Positions 42,085 to 53,099 of a DNA stretch of 64,000 bases are shown piece after piece. Source of the DNA: Mayamaea pseudoterrestris (Eukaryota; Bacillariophyta; Bacillariophyceae; Sellaphorales; Sellaphoraceae); assembly GCA_027923505.1 (NCBI GenBank), contig BROI01000027.1, forward strand, positions 359,633 through 423,632, given 5' to 3'. The position numbers were made by a program, and so were the translations under genes. A model generated the notes under the pieces. It did not search any database and was not told where the DNA came from. It saw only the letters and a list, made by a program, of their open reading frames with translations. Each line of letters begins with the position of its first letter. Within the stretch, counting starts at the first letter, position 1.

Positions 42085-42950
42085 CTCCCCTCGGGTACGC
42101 TGCTCGTCGTAGCCGCATTCTTGTCCTTCACAATCGCATACGATGTATCGCCGCGCCAAAACAATACTGGCTTGAGCAATGGCATCGCATCACAGTACGG
42201 CAGGTACTTGGTAAGTACGTCCGCAATGTTCTCCTTTCCGTCAATCTTCACAAACTTGATAATCCCCGCAGCAACTGCCCAACGAACACGATGGTAGGCC
42301 AACGCATTGTGTTGCTTGGATAACGTCGAACTCGGGATTGTAGATTGCGTAATCACTGCTTGGTTGTCTCCGTAGATCCAGGCAGACTTCTCCAATGGTA
42401 CGCCCATAGCCATGAGCGACGCACGTAGAGAAATGCTGATATCCGTTCCACTCTTTGCTACACCGAACTCCGATCCGAAGGTCGCAGTCTTGACTGTAGC
42501 CTGGAGTTTGCAAAGCCAGTCGACAGGCGTCTGGTTGACAAATGACAAAACTCCTTCCAATGAATTGCCTGTCACCATGCAATGCATGAGACACGCATCC
42601 TCGAAAGTTGATGTTTGTACAGTCACACCCTTTGGCGGAGGGTAGACATCCAACATCTCATCAACTCCGTCCTTCCCGTAAACGCTGCGCTCCCAATCTT
42701 GTTCCTCCATGGTACCGAAGTGCTCCTCGTTGGCTGGCCACTTCGTACGGAAACGGATTGCTGCGTCCGGTAACTCTCGCAAATATCCACAGACTCACTT
42801 CACCCGCTGCAGGTGTCCCTTGCGCGGCTCCACAAGGAATCGTGACAGACTCACAACTGCTACGGCAATGTCAAATTGTCCCAAAGTAATCGCCCACTGA
42901 AGTGCTCCAACTAGAGACTGGTAAATCTTCTTCTCTTGGTCGTTCAGTAG
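42039..42950 (-). pseudogene. E2 polyprotein, RNase H part
   Basis: Encodes the end of the RT and the RNase H domain: FVNQTPVDW, ATFGSEFGVAKSGTD, MGVPLEKSAWIYGDNQAVI, NALAYHRVRWAVA, ENIADVLTKYLP, ending SPNPN in the LTR. Upstream of LRELPDAAIRFRTKWPANEEHF a TGA (42795-42797) replaces the CGA (Arg) present in the copy at 47.9 kb (GTGAAGTGAGTC versus GTGAAGCGAGTC), a directly observed CGA to TGA change. The reading stops at CAGTAG 42950, where another LTR has been inserted. Confidence 0.8.
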
Positions 42951-43278
42951 TGACACGATAATATCAGACGAACCTTTATTCCAGCGACTACAATGGACTC
43001 GGAGCGATCAACCTATTCGTCCAGCGTAAAGCAAACAAACAAACTCAATTGCTAGAATAGTGCATGTTACTCGCTACTCTACTCGTGCGCTTCTTTCTCG
43101 TTCTCACTGGGTTCACGGTCGAGGTTCACGCCTCGATCGTCAGCGATTTCACTCATGTATGTGAGGATTTGGTCACAAGTGTGACTCAACCCTGCACAGG
43201 ATTAAATGCATACAAAACACAGGTAGCTAACCGTCTTGTCATGAGACGCAAGTCACTCAACTCAATAATATTGTGTCA
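42951..43278 (-). repeat. LTR of a third copia family (E4)
   Basis: 328 bp, starting TGACACGATAATAT and ending AATAATATTGTGTCA; the ends are inverted repeats with TG...CA termini. It sits directly after E2 sequence ...TTCAGTAG, and AGTAG occurs again at 53498-53502 where E2 resumes, consistent with a 5-bp target duplication. No matching right LTR is found, so E4 is truncated. Confidence 0.7.
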
Positions 43279-43510
43279 CCCCTTGGTCTAGGCTGTACAC
43301 GGTTTCACAAGCTTCCGAGATGAATGATCGGTCGGAACGTGGCATGCGGCAAGAACTTGGTAAGAACGTCGGCGACGTTCTGCTTGCGAAGATGTGCTCA
43401 AAGTACAGAACATTGCCAAGCTCGCGAACTCGGTGGTAGGCGAGCGCACGTGTCGCTTAGGAAAGGCAGTTACGTTTGGACTGCTTCGGTGCGCCCTCGA
43501 CGCTCCTTGA
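43279..43510 (-). pseudogene. Copia RNase H relic (E4)
   Basis: Minus strand shows ALAYHRVRELGNVLYFEH and, in a shifted frame, QNVADVLTKFLPHATF, the two conserved RNase H C-terminal blocks of copia pol. It lies next to the E4 LTR in the orientation expected for a 3' end. The rest of E4 is gone. Confidence 0.6.
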
Positions 43511-43589
43511 AAACCTGCGTGTCTTATTCGCACACCTGGTCGTACTCATCACCGCATGAGTCCTCATCGGTTAGCAGCCTCTAGTCGAT

Positions 43590-44018
43590 AGAAGAATGCA
43601 TTAAGGGAAGTCGACAAAATAGATCAGTAATCAGGAAAAGGATTAGCTCACTGGGTTGGGCTGGGCTCTTGGCTGCAGTTGTGGCTGGCTCTGCCCTGTG
43701 GACCCGGGCTCTTCCAAGGCCTTGGGGGAATCCTGACAATGAACAACCAGCAGTTACGACAGGGAATCCACTGTTTAATTAAAACAAAAGCATTGCGAGG
43801 GGCCAGAGTGGTGTGACGCAATGTGATTTCTGCCAGTCTCTGAATGTCAAAGTGAAGGAATTCAATAAGCGCGGGTAAACGGCGGGAACTATGACTCTCT
43901 TAAGTAGCAAATGCCTCGTCATCTAATTAGTGCCTCGCATGATGGATGAATTGAGATTCCCTGTCCTAATTACTATCTAGCGAACCCCACAGCCAAAGGG
44001 AACGGGCTTGGAAGAATC

Positions 44019-44052
<34 letters not shown>

Positions 44053-44560
44053 CGTCCGACGTTTGTGAAATGACTTATGAGGGTGTGGGAGCTCGCGATG
44101 AATACCACTACTCGTGTTTTACTTATTCCGTGACGTGGCATCCAGCGCCTTCGCGGGGTCCTGGTTCTGGTGTTAAGCAGGCTGTCCTTGCAGCTACGCG
44201 GGAGACAGCGTCACGGGTTTGGGTTGGGCTGGGGCGGCATCATCTGTAAAGAATAACACAGGTGTCTAGTCAGCTCCGAACAGAATCTCCTGTAGAACAA
44301 AAGGGTAAGCGCTGACTTGATTTTGATTTTCATACGAATACAAACCGGAAACCGTGGCCTATCATCCTGTAGGTTTCTGGCTGAACGCTCCTAAGTCAGA
44401 ATCCCGGCTGGAAGCGACGTTTCACCTTGCCAGTGTTGGGTCGGTTAGCCTTAGGGTCAGCACGATATTTCACCGCAATGCAGAATGTTGGTCGCGTAAA
44501 TCCTTGGCTTAATTAAACGGGGTACTGTAAGCCAGAGAGTGCTTTGCCCGATCTGGTCGC
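43590..44560 (+). rRNA. Degenerate nuclear 28S (LSU) rRNA fragment
   Basis: Contains strings universal in eukaryotic LSU rRNA: GGGAAGTCGACAAAATAGATC, CTGTTTAATTAAAACAAAAG, ACGCAATGTGATTTCTGCC, CTCTGAATGTCAAAGTGAAG, GCGCGGGTAAACGGCGGGA, CAAATGCCTCGTCATCTAAT, AACGGGCTTGGAAGAATCAG and AAAGAAGACCCTGTTGAGCT, then the 3' region GAACGCTCCTAAGTCAGAAT and TTAATTAAACGGGGTACTGT. Many single-base deletions (for example in TTAAGTAGCAAATG) and larger gaps show it is a pseudogene. It is embedded inside the retrotransposon nest, so it was captured by recombination or insertion rather than being an active rDNA unit. Confidence 0.85.
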
Positions 44561-44576
44561 CCCGTTCGTTTGTCGC

Positions 44577-44800
44577 GACCGATGTGCATGCGCAAGCATC
44601 ATATACTCGATCGTGGCCATCTCTCCCCCACCCCCACCATATTACAACAACCAAAAAACAAACTCCGGCAGTTGTGCAAAAGCACACTTTCCACCACAAC
44701 GCATGACATGGTCCAAACTGCCAATGAATGCAGCAACCAACAATGGCCAGCCTTGGCTTGCGAAATACAGTCCAAGGCTGGCCTTTTGCTTTCCAGTCAT
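44577..44800 (+). repeat. rDNA intergenic spacer copy 1
   Basis: Follows the 28S 3' end. It shares GATGTGCATGCGCAAGCATC, ATATACTCGATCGTGGCCAT, CCCCCACCCCCACCATATTA and AACTCCGGCAGTTGTGCAAA with 46030-46215, which follows a second 28S 3' end. 44,800-45,390 continues as spacer with degenerate repeats built on CAAGGCTGGC(C/T)TTTTCC and CTTCCGGGTTACTTTT. Confidence 0.75.
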
Positions 44801-45389
44801 TTAACTTCCAGGTTACTTTTGGACTTACATGTGAATGTGACATGAGCAACTTGGCCATCCACCCCACGTCCATACTGGCTTTCCTTCTTTCCTTTCCGGG
44901 CACAAGCTTCCGGGTTCAATTAACCCTACCAAAGCACACTGTCATGACTTGGCTACACTGCCAACGAATGCTCCAACCAACATTGCAAGCCAAGGCTGGC
45001 CTTTTCCCTTCCAGACCTTCTACTTCCAGGTTACTTTTGGACTCAGTAGATTTGACATGAGCTGCACGAGCCACTTTGCCAAACACAACTTGGCCACCCA
45101 CCCCACATCCAAAAGGAAAGAAGGAGTCTTGGGCCAGCCCATGTCGATTGTTAGCAGATAAGGCTGGCTTTTTCCTTTCCTGACTTTTATTACTTCTGGG
45201 TTACTTTATGACGCGAATGATCTGCAGACCAAGTTCGTGGAAGGGTGCCCATTTCACGGATGTACAGTACTTGCTCTGGCACCCACAAAGGAGCACATGA
45301 AATGATCTATTCTTGCACATTAATTATGTTAGTGACTGTTCAATGCCCCATGAATGGATGGCATGCACCATAACTGGCACACTGGTCAG

Positions 45390-45915
45390 CTTTGTTGGCT
45401 ACTCATTTGTGGATGATACGGACTTAGGAATTTGCGCGAACCGGCACAGGTAGCAGCAGAAATGCAGCAGTCTCTCGACCATTGGGAAGGAGGACTCTGA
45501 GCCACGGGCAGTGCTATTGCTCCTGAGAAGACTTTCTATAGCTTGGGGGCGTGGGATGACACGGAGCCTACTACAAGATTTTATTTTAGCCCAAGGCTGC
45601 ATCCATGCGTGTTTACCTTCCTGAGCCATCTCGCTGGATTCTCGACCATGTTTCTCTGCTGCCAGATGAAGGGGCTGCAATCGTCATGGCACTCCAGAAT
45701 GGTTTGGCTGTCGCAGTAAGTGATGGGTCCTACGAGCCCACGTTGCAAACTGGAGCTGCAGCCACTACCATCCAAGGTGCCAACGCCACAAATGCTATCT
45801 TTGCCAGCTGCCTAGCTCCTGGCCAACCTGCAGACCAAAGTGCTTACCGGAGTGTACTGATTGGCTTGTACCAAACCATTGTCCTTGTGCACCTGCTCTG
45901 CCAACATTATAACGT
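45390..45915 (+). pseudogene. RT / RNase H retroelement relic inside rDNA
   Basis: The catalytic RT motif FVDDTDLG is at 45406-45429. After a frame change comes AQVAAEMQQSLDHWEGGL, TGA (45498), ATGSAIAPEKTFYSL. After another change an open segment (45605-45934) carries an RNase H-like domain: AVAVSDGSYEP (first Asp), then QSAYRSVLIGLY, where the usual Glu is Val. It ends against 28S sequence at about 45915. It resembles the RT-RNase H ORFs of non-LTR-like elements in protist genomes. At least two frameshifts. Confidence 0.6.
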
Positions 45916-45916
45916 G

Positions 45917-46028
45917 ACAGAAAATCCTTTGTAGACGACTTAATTATGGAACGGGGTACTGTAAGCATGAGAGTAGCCTTTGTGCTACGATCTGCTGAGG
46001 TTCAGCCCACGTTCCGAGATTTGTGCGA
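45917..46028 (+). rRNA. 28S rRNA 3'-terminal fragment (second copy)
   Basis: AAATCCTTTGTAGACGACTT, AATTATGGAACGGGGTACTG, TAAGCATGAGAGTAGCC, ACGATCTGCTGAGGTTCAGC: this is the conserved 3' end of eukaryotic LSU rRNA, cleaner than the copy at 44.5 kb. The spacer follows at 46030. Confidence 0.8.
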
Positions 46029-46029
46029 C

Positions 46030-46440
46030 GACGGCATGTGCATGCGCAAGCATCATATACTCGATCGTGGCCATCTCTCCCCCACCCCCACCATATTACA
46101 ACAACCAAAAAACAAACTCCGGCAGTTGTGCAAAAGCACACTTTCCACCACAACGCATGACTTGGCCCAAACTGCCAATGAATGCACCAACCAACAATGG
46201 CCAGCCTTGGCTTGCAAGCAGTCCGCTGGGCGCCTTTCCTTTCTGGGCGTTTCTTCCAGGTTCTTTCTGGCTGCAGACCAGCATGAGCCAACACAAATCG
46301 CATATGCAACCCAAGGCTGGCTTTTCCCCTTCCGGACACTTACTTCCGGGTTACTTGTTGACTTGGTCTGCGAAATGGTGAAGTGGATTTTTGTGATGAC
46401 ATGCAGTACCTTTTGTATAAAGCCAAAGCATATCTAGCTG
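46030..46440 (+). repeat. rDNA intergenic spacer copy 2
   Basis: Nearly identical to 44577-44760 over its first ~180 bp, then diverges into CAAGGCTGGCTTTTCC-type degenerate repeats. Confidence 0.75.
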
Positions 46441-46460
46441 CATGCTCCAACTCAGTCATT

Positions 46461-46580
46461 TGTGCTGTGGCCTAAAGGACAAAAGCTTGGTCAACTGAAG
46501 GGCTTAGTGGTTACCCTTCATGTGCTGTAGCCTAAAGGACAAAAGCTTGGTCAACTGAAGGGCTTAGTGGTTACCCTTCA
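46461..46580. repeat. 60-bp tandem repeat, two copies
   Basis: TGTGCTGT(G/A)GCCTAAAGGACA to TTACCCTTCA occurs at 46461-46520 and 46521-46580 with one difference. Confidence 0.9.
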
Positions 46581-46775
46581 CAACAGAGACAATGAGTCTC
46601 TCTGGTGGTACTGTCCAGTGGCCTTTCTTCATCATGTCAGTGAACTCCTCACACAGGAAGGCAGTGAGTGTTTTCAAAGGCAGACTTGTGAGGGCCCTCT
46701 TGAGCACCATCTGCTTTTGAGCTAATGTCCGAGGCACTTTCTGCATAACAGCAAGTGCACCACATCCAGTTGGTA
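46564..46775 (-). pseudogene. Possible reverse-transcriptase leader fragment
   Basis: Minus strand reads CGALAVMQKVPRTLAQKQMV and then LCEEFTDMMKKGHWTVPPERL before a stop. The EEFxDMxxKGxWxVxP string resembles the segment preceding RT domains in fungal and protist retroelements. It is cut on the right by LTR2. Confidence 0.35.
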
Positions 46776-47170
46776 TAACACCGTTGACGATTTCGCAGTC
46801 AACGTCTTACCTCCAAAAAGCTCCGATACAGGGTCCTTGGCCACGGTCTGTACAGCTCTTGATGGAGATGGCTCGTCGAATAGTCTTGCGCTCGCCACTA
46901 CACGAATACGACTGCACTCTCGTCGCAAACTAGTAGTTCTATATTGTGAGCTTATCGCTACATCGCTACATCGACCACTCGGAAGATCATCCGATCAATC
47001 CGTTTCTTTCAATCACATTACATCAGTCGTAACTGGTCGTTCCATTCATACAATGCATCCACACGACGGTTGCGCACATTCTTCATTCACATGTCACATA
47101 CGACAGCTGCGGACTCGACACAAGCTAATTAGGGTTCGGGCTCTTGACTTCGCCGCTCTGCGACTTGTCA
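46776..47170 (-). repeat. E2-family LTR2
   Basis: 395 bp. It differs from LTR3/LTR4 at about fourteen positions. Its left flank (TGGTA) does not match the right flank of LTR3 (CTCAG), so it does not form a simple insertion with LTR3. Confidence 0.92.
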
Positions 47171-50100
47171 CTCCCCTCGGGTACGCTGCTCGTCGTAGCC
47201 GCATTCTTGTCCTTCACAATCGCATACGATGTATCGCCGCGCCAAAACAATACTGGCTTGAGCAATGGCATCGCATCACAGTACGGCAGGTACTTCGTCA
47301 GTACGTCCGCAATGTTCTCCTTTCCGTCAATCTTCACAAACTTGATAATCCCCGCAGCAACTGCCCAACGAACACGATGGTAGGCCAACGCATTGTGTCG
47401 CTTGGACAATGTCAAACTTGGGATTGTAGATTGCGTAATCACTGCTTGGTTGTCTCCGTACATCCAGGCAGACTTCTCCAATGGTACGCCCATAGCCATG
47501 AGCGATGCACGTAGAGAAATGCTGATATCCGTTCCACTCTTTGCTACGCCGAATTCCGATCCGAAGGTCGCAGTCTCGACTGTAGCCTGGAGTTTGCAAT
47601 GCCAGTCAACAGGCGTCTGGTTGACAAATGACAAAACTCCTTCCAATGACTTGCCTGTCACCATGCAATGCATGAGACACGCATCCTCGAAAGTTGATGT
47701 TCGCACAGTCACACCCTTTGGCGGTGGGTAGACGTCCAACATCTCATCAACTCCGTCCTTCCCGTAAACGCTGCGCTCCCAATCTTGTTCCTCCATGGTG
47801 CCGAAGTGCTCCTCGTTGGCTGGCCACCTGTACGGAAACGGATTGCTGCGTCCGGTAACTCTCGCAAATATCCACAGACTCGCTTCACCCGCTGCAGGTG
47901 TCCCTTGCGCGGCTCCACACGGAATCGCGACAGACTCACAACTGCAACGGCAATGTCAAATCGTCCCAAAGTAATCGCCCACTGAAGTGCTCCGACTAGA
48001 GACTGGTAAATCTTCTTCTCTCGGTCGTTCAGTAGCTCGCTTTGGTCAAGTTCTGGATGGTCGTCTTTGTCGATTGGTGATGAGTACTTCTTCGGAGGAC
48101 CTTCAAACAAACGCTCGTACTGCGCCAAGAGTTTCGCAACGTAGGTCTTGGCCGACCAGTAAAGGGTTCCGTCAGGGTCTCGTCCAAAGTCACCGCCGAG
48201 ATGATACTCGGGATGTCCAACACCTTTGAGCTTAAACTTGTACTTCTCCTCTAGCATCTTGAAGAACGCTGCTGGATCGTCTGAAATATTCAACAGATCG
48301 TCGACCCATACACAGAGGTAGTCGTAGCTGTCGCCGGCGTCCTTGATCCACAGATCGGAATCGCAATAGGACGGCTTCCACCCTTCCGCAAGTAGGGCGT
48401 CGGCTAAGCGTTCATGAAATCGTGCTCCGCTCGTTCGCAATCCGTACAAAGCCTTGATGATGACCAGGATGTGTCCTTCGCGCTCCCCGAACTTGGGGCC
48501 TCCAACGAAGTATACCTTCTCCTTGGTGAACGCTTCGAGGTAAGCATTCCCAATGTCACCGACCATGCACTTCTTGCCGTTCGCTTCTCCAATGACGAGA
48601 GCTAGACGCATTGCCTTCAATGAGATAACACTGGAGTATGCATCGTCGTTGTCTTTCGTCATGTGGCCGCCTGCAACGAGACGTGCCTTGTATCGCAAAT
48701 TGTGCTTGACATCGTACACAAAATGGACTCGGATCTTTTGGTAACCAGTTGGTGGTGTTGTGGTGGAACTCGGACCAAGGTCTTGAAACGTCTTGTACTC
48801 GTCCAGGTTCGCAAGCTCCACGCCTTCCGCATCCGTCCACTTCGTGTGCCCTGCAGCTTCTTGTAGACGACGCGCTTCCTTCCAGTCTCGGGGTACTTGG
48901 ACTCCAAACTTGTAGCGCGGTCCGTTCTTCTGCTGCTCCATTCGGGCGGTCGCCACCTTGCGCGCAACCTTCTTGGCGTTCCGGGCCCATCGATTCAACG
49001 ATGTCCATCCGTCCTTGTCGAGAAGATTATGCTTTTGCGCGTAGGCTGCCACTGATACTTTGTCGCTTTCGATCATTGCGTTGAGAGGCTCCCAAGTCTT
49101 GGATCCATCGTCCCATTGTACAAGGACGTTCCACTTGGAGTGCTTCCAGTTCTTCGACTTGCTCGTCAGCGGACCCTGATGGTCTAGAATCTCCTTGAAG
49201 AACCATTTACGCTCAGGATTCGCCATGTCTTGGTTCACTTCGGCCTCGTAGAGATCGGAAACCTCGACATAGGACATGACTTCGTCCGCTTCGCCGTTAC
49301 CAAGTTTCAGCATCATTTTAATGTTCTGATGGTTCTGGGCGTCGCGATTGTTCAGCTTGCTCATGACGGTCGCTCGAACTTCTTGCCCGTCGTCCGTCTT
49401 CATGAGAAACGACTTGCCGATAAGTTCATCGGGTGCATACTTCGGGAGTTTGCGCCACGGATTGATGTTCTTCTTCTTCGGCTTGTCGTCGTCGTCATCG
49501 GCAGGGTCGTCATCGGCAGGATTAGGATCTAGCTCCCCGTCGGTCATATCGTCATCTTCCGGGTATTCCACCGTCTCGACCAAAGGGGTATCGTCTTCGT
49601 CAGGAATGAAAGAATCATCGTCTCTGCTGTCGGCGTCGGTAATCTTCTTGATCATTTCCGGCATAAGGATCTCGCCACCTAGACCAGGTACGGTATAGAG
49701 ACGCGGCTCCCCTTCTTTCATGACTGGGGAAGCAGGTGCCGGTACGCGAAGGTTCAAAAATTTTGGGTCATTTCGGGGTAAGCAAACCGATCGCGTCATG
49801 ATCTCGTGTGTCTCGCAATCGCAGATGAAGTACGTCAGGTCGTCTCCGCACGTCGTGTTGGGACCAAGCCAGTACGCCGCGCGCTGGCGGGTACCCGGGG
49901 CCTCGACATCCTTGACAAAGTAGTTGACAATTTCAAACCAACGAAAATGCAAATACTTCGACACGTCGGGGACTTGCCCAGTGATAAACTCGATGGGAGA
50001 CTTGCCGTCCAAGGCAGGATGCGACAAATGACGGTACATCTCGGTCTGAAAGAGTAAAGCGCGTAGCCAGAAGCATGCCGGAGTGCCCGTTCGGTCCATA

Positions 50101-53002
50101 AGTCGTTCATGACTTTCCTTTACGTGCCCGATGATGCGCTCGGCTGGGTTTTGATTCTGATAGTACGGCTCCGATGTATGACGACGGCGAATCATGAACT
50201 CGCGCATTACTTCGTCAAACTCGGCACTCATCGCTTCTTTCGCATTATCCGAGAAGACTTCCAACGGAGCTCCAAACTCGCGGATGAAATCACGGAATCG
50301 TTTCGGTACGTCACCTTTCGTCCGCATGGGATACACGACAATGATCTGACTGCGACAACCATAGAATAGCTGCACGCATGTGCACCCTGCATGTCCGTCG
50401 ATATGATCATCCATGGCTGGTTCGTCGAAGAACATGGTGTCATGGGCCACTCGATCATCTAGACGGTAGACGTTCAGGAATCGGCTCTTTCGATGCATTC
50501 GTGGGGGGTATCGGCGCTCGTGCATGTTGAACTGCGTGCTATGGCGCAAAGTATCCTTGATCGTCTGCGCCGGGTACCATGCAAAGTTCGGCAGCAATGC
50601 GTCGATATCAGGTTTCTTTGGCAGGATAGACTTGTAGGGCTGATAGACGAGATCCGCATTGTACTTCTGTACGACGGCACAAACATTCAGCTCCTTCTCG
50701 GTGTAAACAGGTTGATTGTCGTGTCCGAGATTCGTATAAGTCACGTTGCTCTGACGATGGGTGCGATTCCGCGTACGCGAACGTGTCACGCGCGTGAAGC
50801 CCTCTTCGTCGTCACTGTCTTCGTCGTCTTCGTCGCGCGACAACAAGTCCGGTACGTCGTCCTCGTCGTCATCGTCATCCGAAGAGTCATAGTCGTCGTC
50901 CTCGGTCGGCTCGACGTCAAACTCATTCGGATCCCAAGGCCCATCGAAGGTCATCATGACCCGAGGTAAGGTGTGAAGCTCATGCGCCGACACTGGAAAC
51001 ATTGGCAAGGTCGCCATGCCACTTTCCATTCCGAGCATAAACTTGTATCCGTCTGGCGTTTCGATTCGTAACTTGCCACCAAAGTTGTAATGCTTGTCGT
51101 TGACATGAAGTCCGAAGGCTTCCATCTGCATACTCGAATGAATCGTCTTGCCGGTTCCAGAATATGCGTAATTATGGAACTCGCCGACGACCCAACCCTT
51201 GGTGCTCTTAAGCTTGGCGACTGCTGTGACGGTAGACAGGTCCGGAAGTTTGAGACCACCGACTCCAGTGACTTCAATCTTGTGGAACTTGTCCTCGGTA
51301 AGGATGCGGCCGTCCGCTCCCCATACTCCGCCACTCGCGCCGCGATCGACAGTCGACGCTGAATGCTTATCCAAGTCAATGCTCGCGACTTTGTACTTGC
51401 GACTCTGAGCAATATTTGCTCCCCGAGTCGTAGTCGTGGGCTGGTCTGGACCTAAGAAACTTCGCATCGCTGAGCCACGGCTGGTGTTGTTCACACGCTC
51501 GGTCGCCGCACTCGCCGTCGTTGCCGCTGATGAAGTGGCTGCGACGTTTGCGTTGCGTGTTGTACTCGTCGTCTGCGTGGTGCCTGCCTGTGTTGCTGAT
51601 GTCGAACCACCTGCAGCACTGGCCGCTCGACTCGTACCACGGCGTTCAAACACTTCATGTTGCTGATCGCGGGTAAGGAGTCGCCACGTGTTTGGTGGAA
51701 TCGTCGCATTCACGTCGCTGGGAATTTCGATCGTCTTCGTGTCGGCATAGCTGCGAACATACGAACGAGTATCTCCCCGACCGCGGCCGCCGCCGCCGCC
51801 TCGTCCCGTGCTCAAGTCGCCGCGACCACCGCCCCCCTGATTGGATTGCTGATTGTTGCTGCTACTTGGCGTAGACTGGGAATTGTTCGCGCTTGCCTTC
51901 TTCGTCTTCTCCTTCTCTTTCTTGGTCTGCTCAGATTGGTTCGCCTGACGCTTCTCGGTCTCCTTGATGCCACGACGATTGTCAGATTGACGTGCGACGT
52001 CGTTCAGGAGGTTCCAAAACTGGGTGTACGCCATCGGGTTGCCGGTCTTGGACTCTTCGATCAGCGCCATGTTCACCGCCGCTGCCATATCCGCATGGCG
52101 GAAAACCGCGCGCTCCAAAATCTGACGCTTCGTGCTTGCTGTAAGTAGCTCGGTTTCCTCGGCGTAGTCATTGTAGTTCTCTTCCTTGCTGGACCACTGG
52201 ATAAGCCAATTGACGAGAGACTTGGCGTAACCCGCGTCGAGGGTGAAATTGCGCCATTCGTCTTCGGCCGAACGTAGATCCAACTTGCGCGCCATCCCGT
52301 CGAGGAATGTCGCCTCCAACTCTGCAATGCACGCTGAGGCATTCGCGCTGTCGATGTGCTTGCGGACAATGAGCTTGCTCTGCGGTGTCTTGCAGGTATA
52401 CTCGAGCGCCGCTAAAAGCTTCGAACACTGATACTGATACTCGGCGAATTCGGGCTCGAGTGCAGCTGGTGCCTTGAACTCGTCGTCCCAAAAGTAGCCA
52501 AGTCGCTCGCTTCGCATGCGGTTCTTGAAGGCCCGCCAGTAGGAGCAGAACTTGCGATCGTTCTTGAGCTCCAGCATGGTCTTCAGATCCAGCTTGATGT
52601 CGTGTCGCTTCGTCGTGGTGTCGTTGCCTCCGATAACGCTGAAGTCTCCGAAACTGCGGTTGCCTGCGGTTGGTGACCCCGGTGCTACTGGGAGGTCTCG
52701 GCTCGTAATGTGGTCTTTCTCCAAGTCTTGCCATTGCGCAGTCGTCCGACGTTGCTCGTGAATCCAACTCATGAGCTTGCGCAATCGGCTTGTTCGTATC
52801 GTCGACCTATGGTACTGGGTCTTAATGTCGTCACGTCTTGTTCCAACAACTCGGCCATCGCCTCCGCAGTCGTGAGTTCTTCGGATTCAAAGCATACTGC
52901 GGTAGGCTCGTTTGGATCCCAAGTTGCGGACGCTGCAAGCCACGGAATGTCAAAGACTTTACCGACGGCACGCTTGTAGGTCGTTACATCAATTGTCGCC
53001 AT
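47125..53002 (-). pseudogene. E3 Gag-Pol polyprotein (near complete, frameshifted)
   Basis: ATG 53002 (MATIDVTTYKRAV) opens a 77-codon frame that overlaps the -1 frame of the main ORF (52784-47709, 1691 residues). Along the main ORF: Gag (1-270), Gly/Arg-rich linker, protease DRGASGG (~478), integrase AHDTMFF (~778), VFSDNAKE (~840) and NPAERIIGHVK (~878), chromodomain-like VLVQWDDGSKTWEPL (~1220), RT KARLVAGGH (~1366) to WVDDLLN (~1491). RNase H follows after a 1-nt deletion near 47828 (CACCTGTACGG against CACTTCGTACGG at 42.74 kb), continuing from 47796 to TAG 47125 inside the LTR. RT active site and integrase triad are intact. The 5' frame overlap may be programmed, an intron, or an old lesion shared with the neighbour copy. 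Confidence 0.85.
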
Positions 53003-53099
53003 GGTGGAGGTTGATCAGAGGAATCGGACTCGCTGCAGACGAATGTGTCACGATAGCTCCCTTGCTTGTTCTTGCTCTCAAAGCACTGAAATGTTAATC

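Noticed and set aside
43590-44560. Functional rRNA gene
   Set aside because: Deletions in universally conserved helices and an internal gap before the 3' end show it is a pseudogene fragment.
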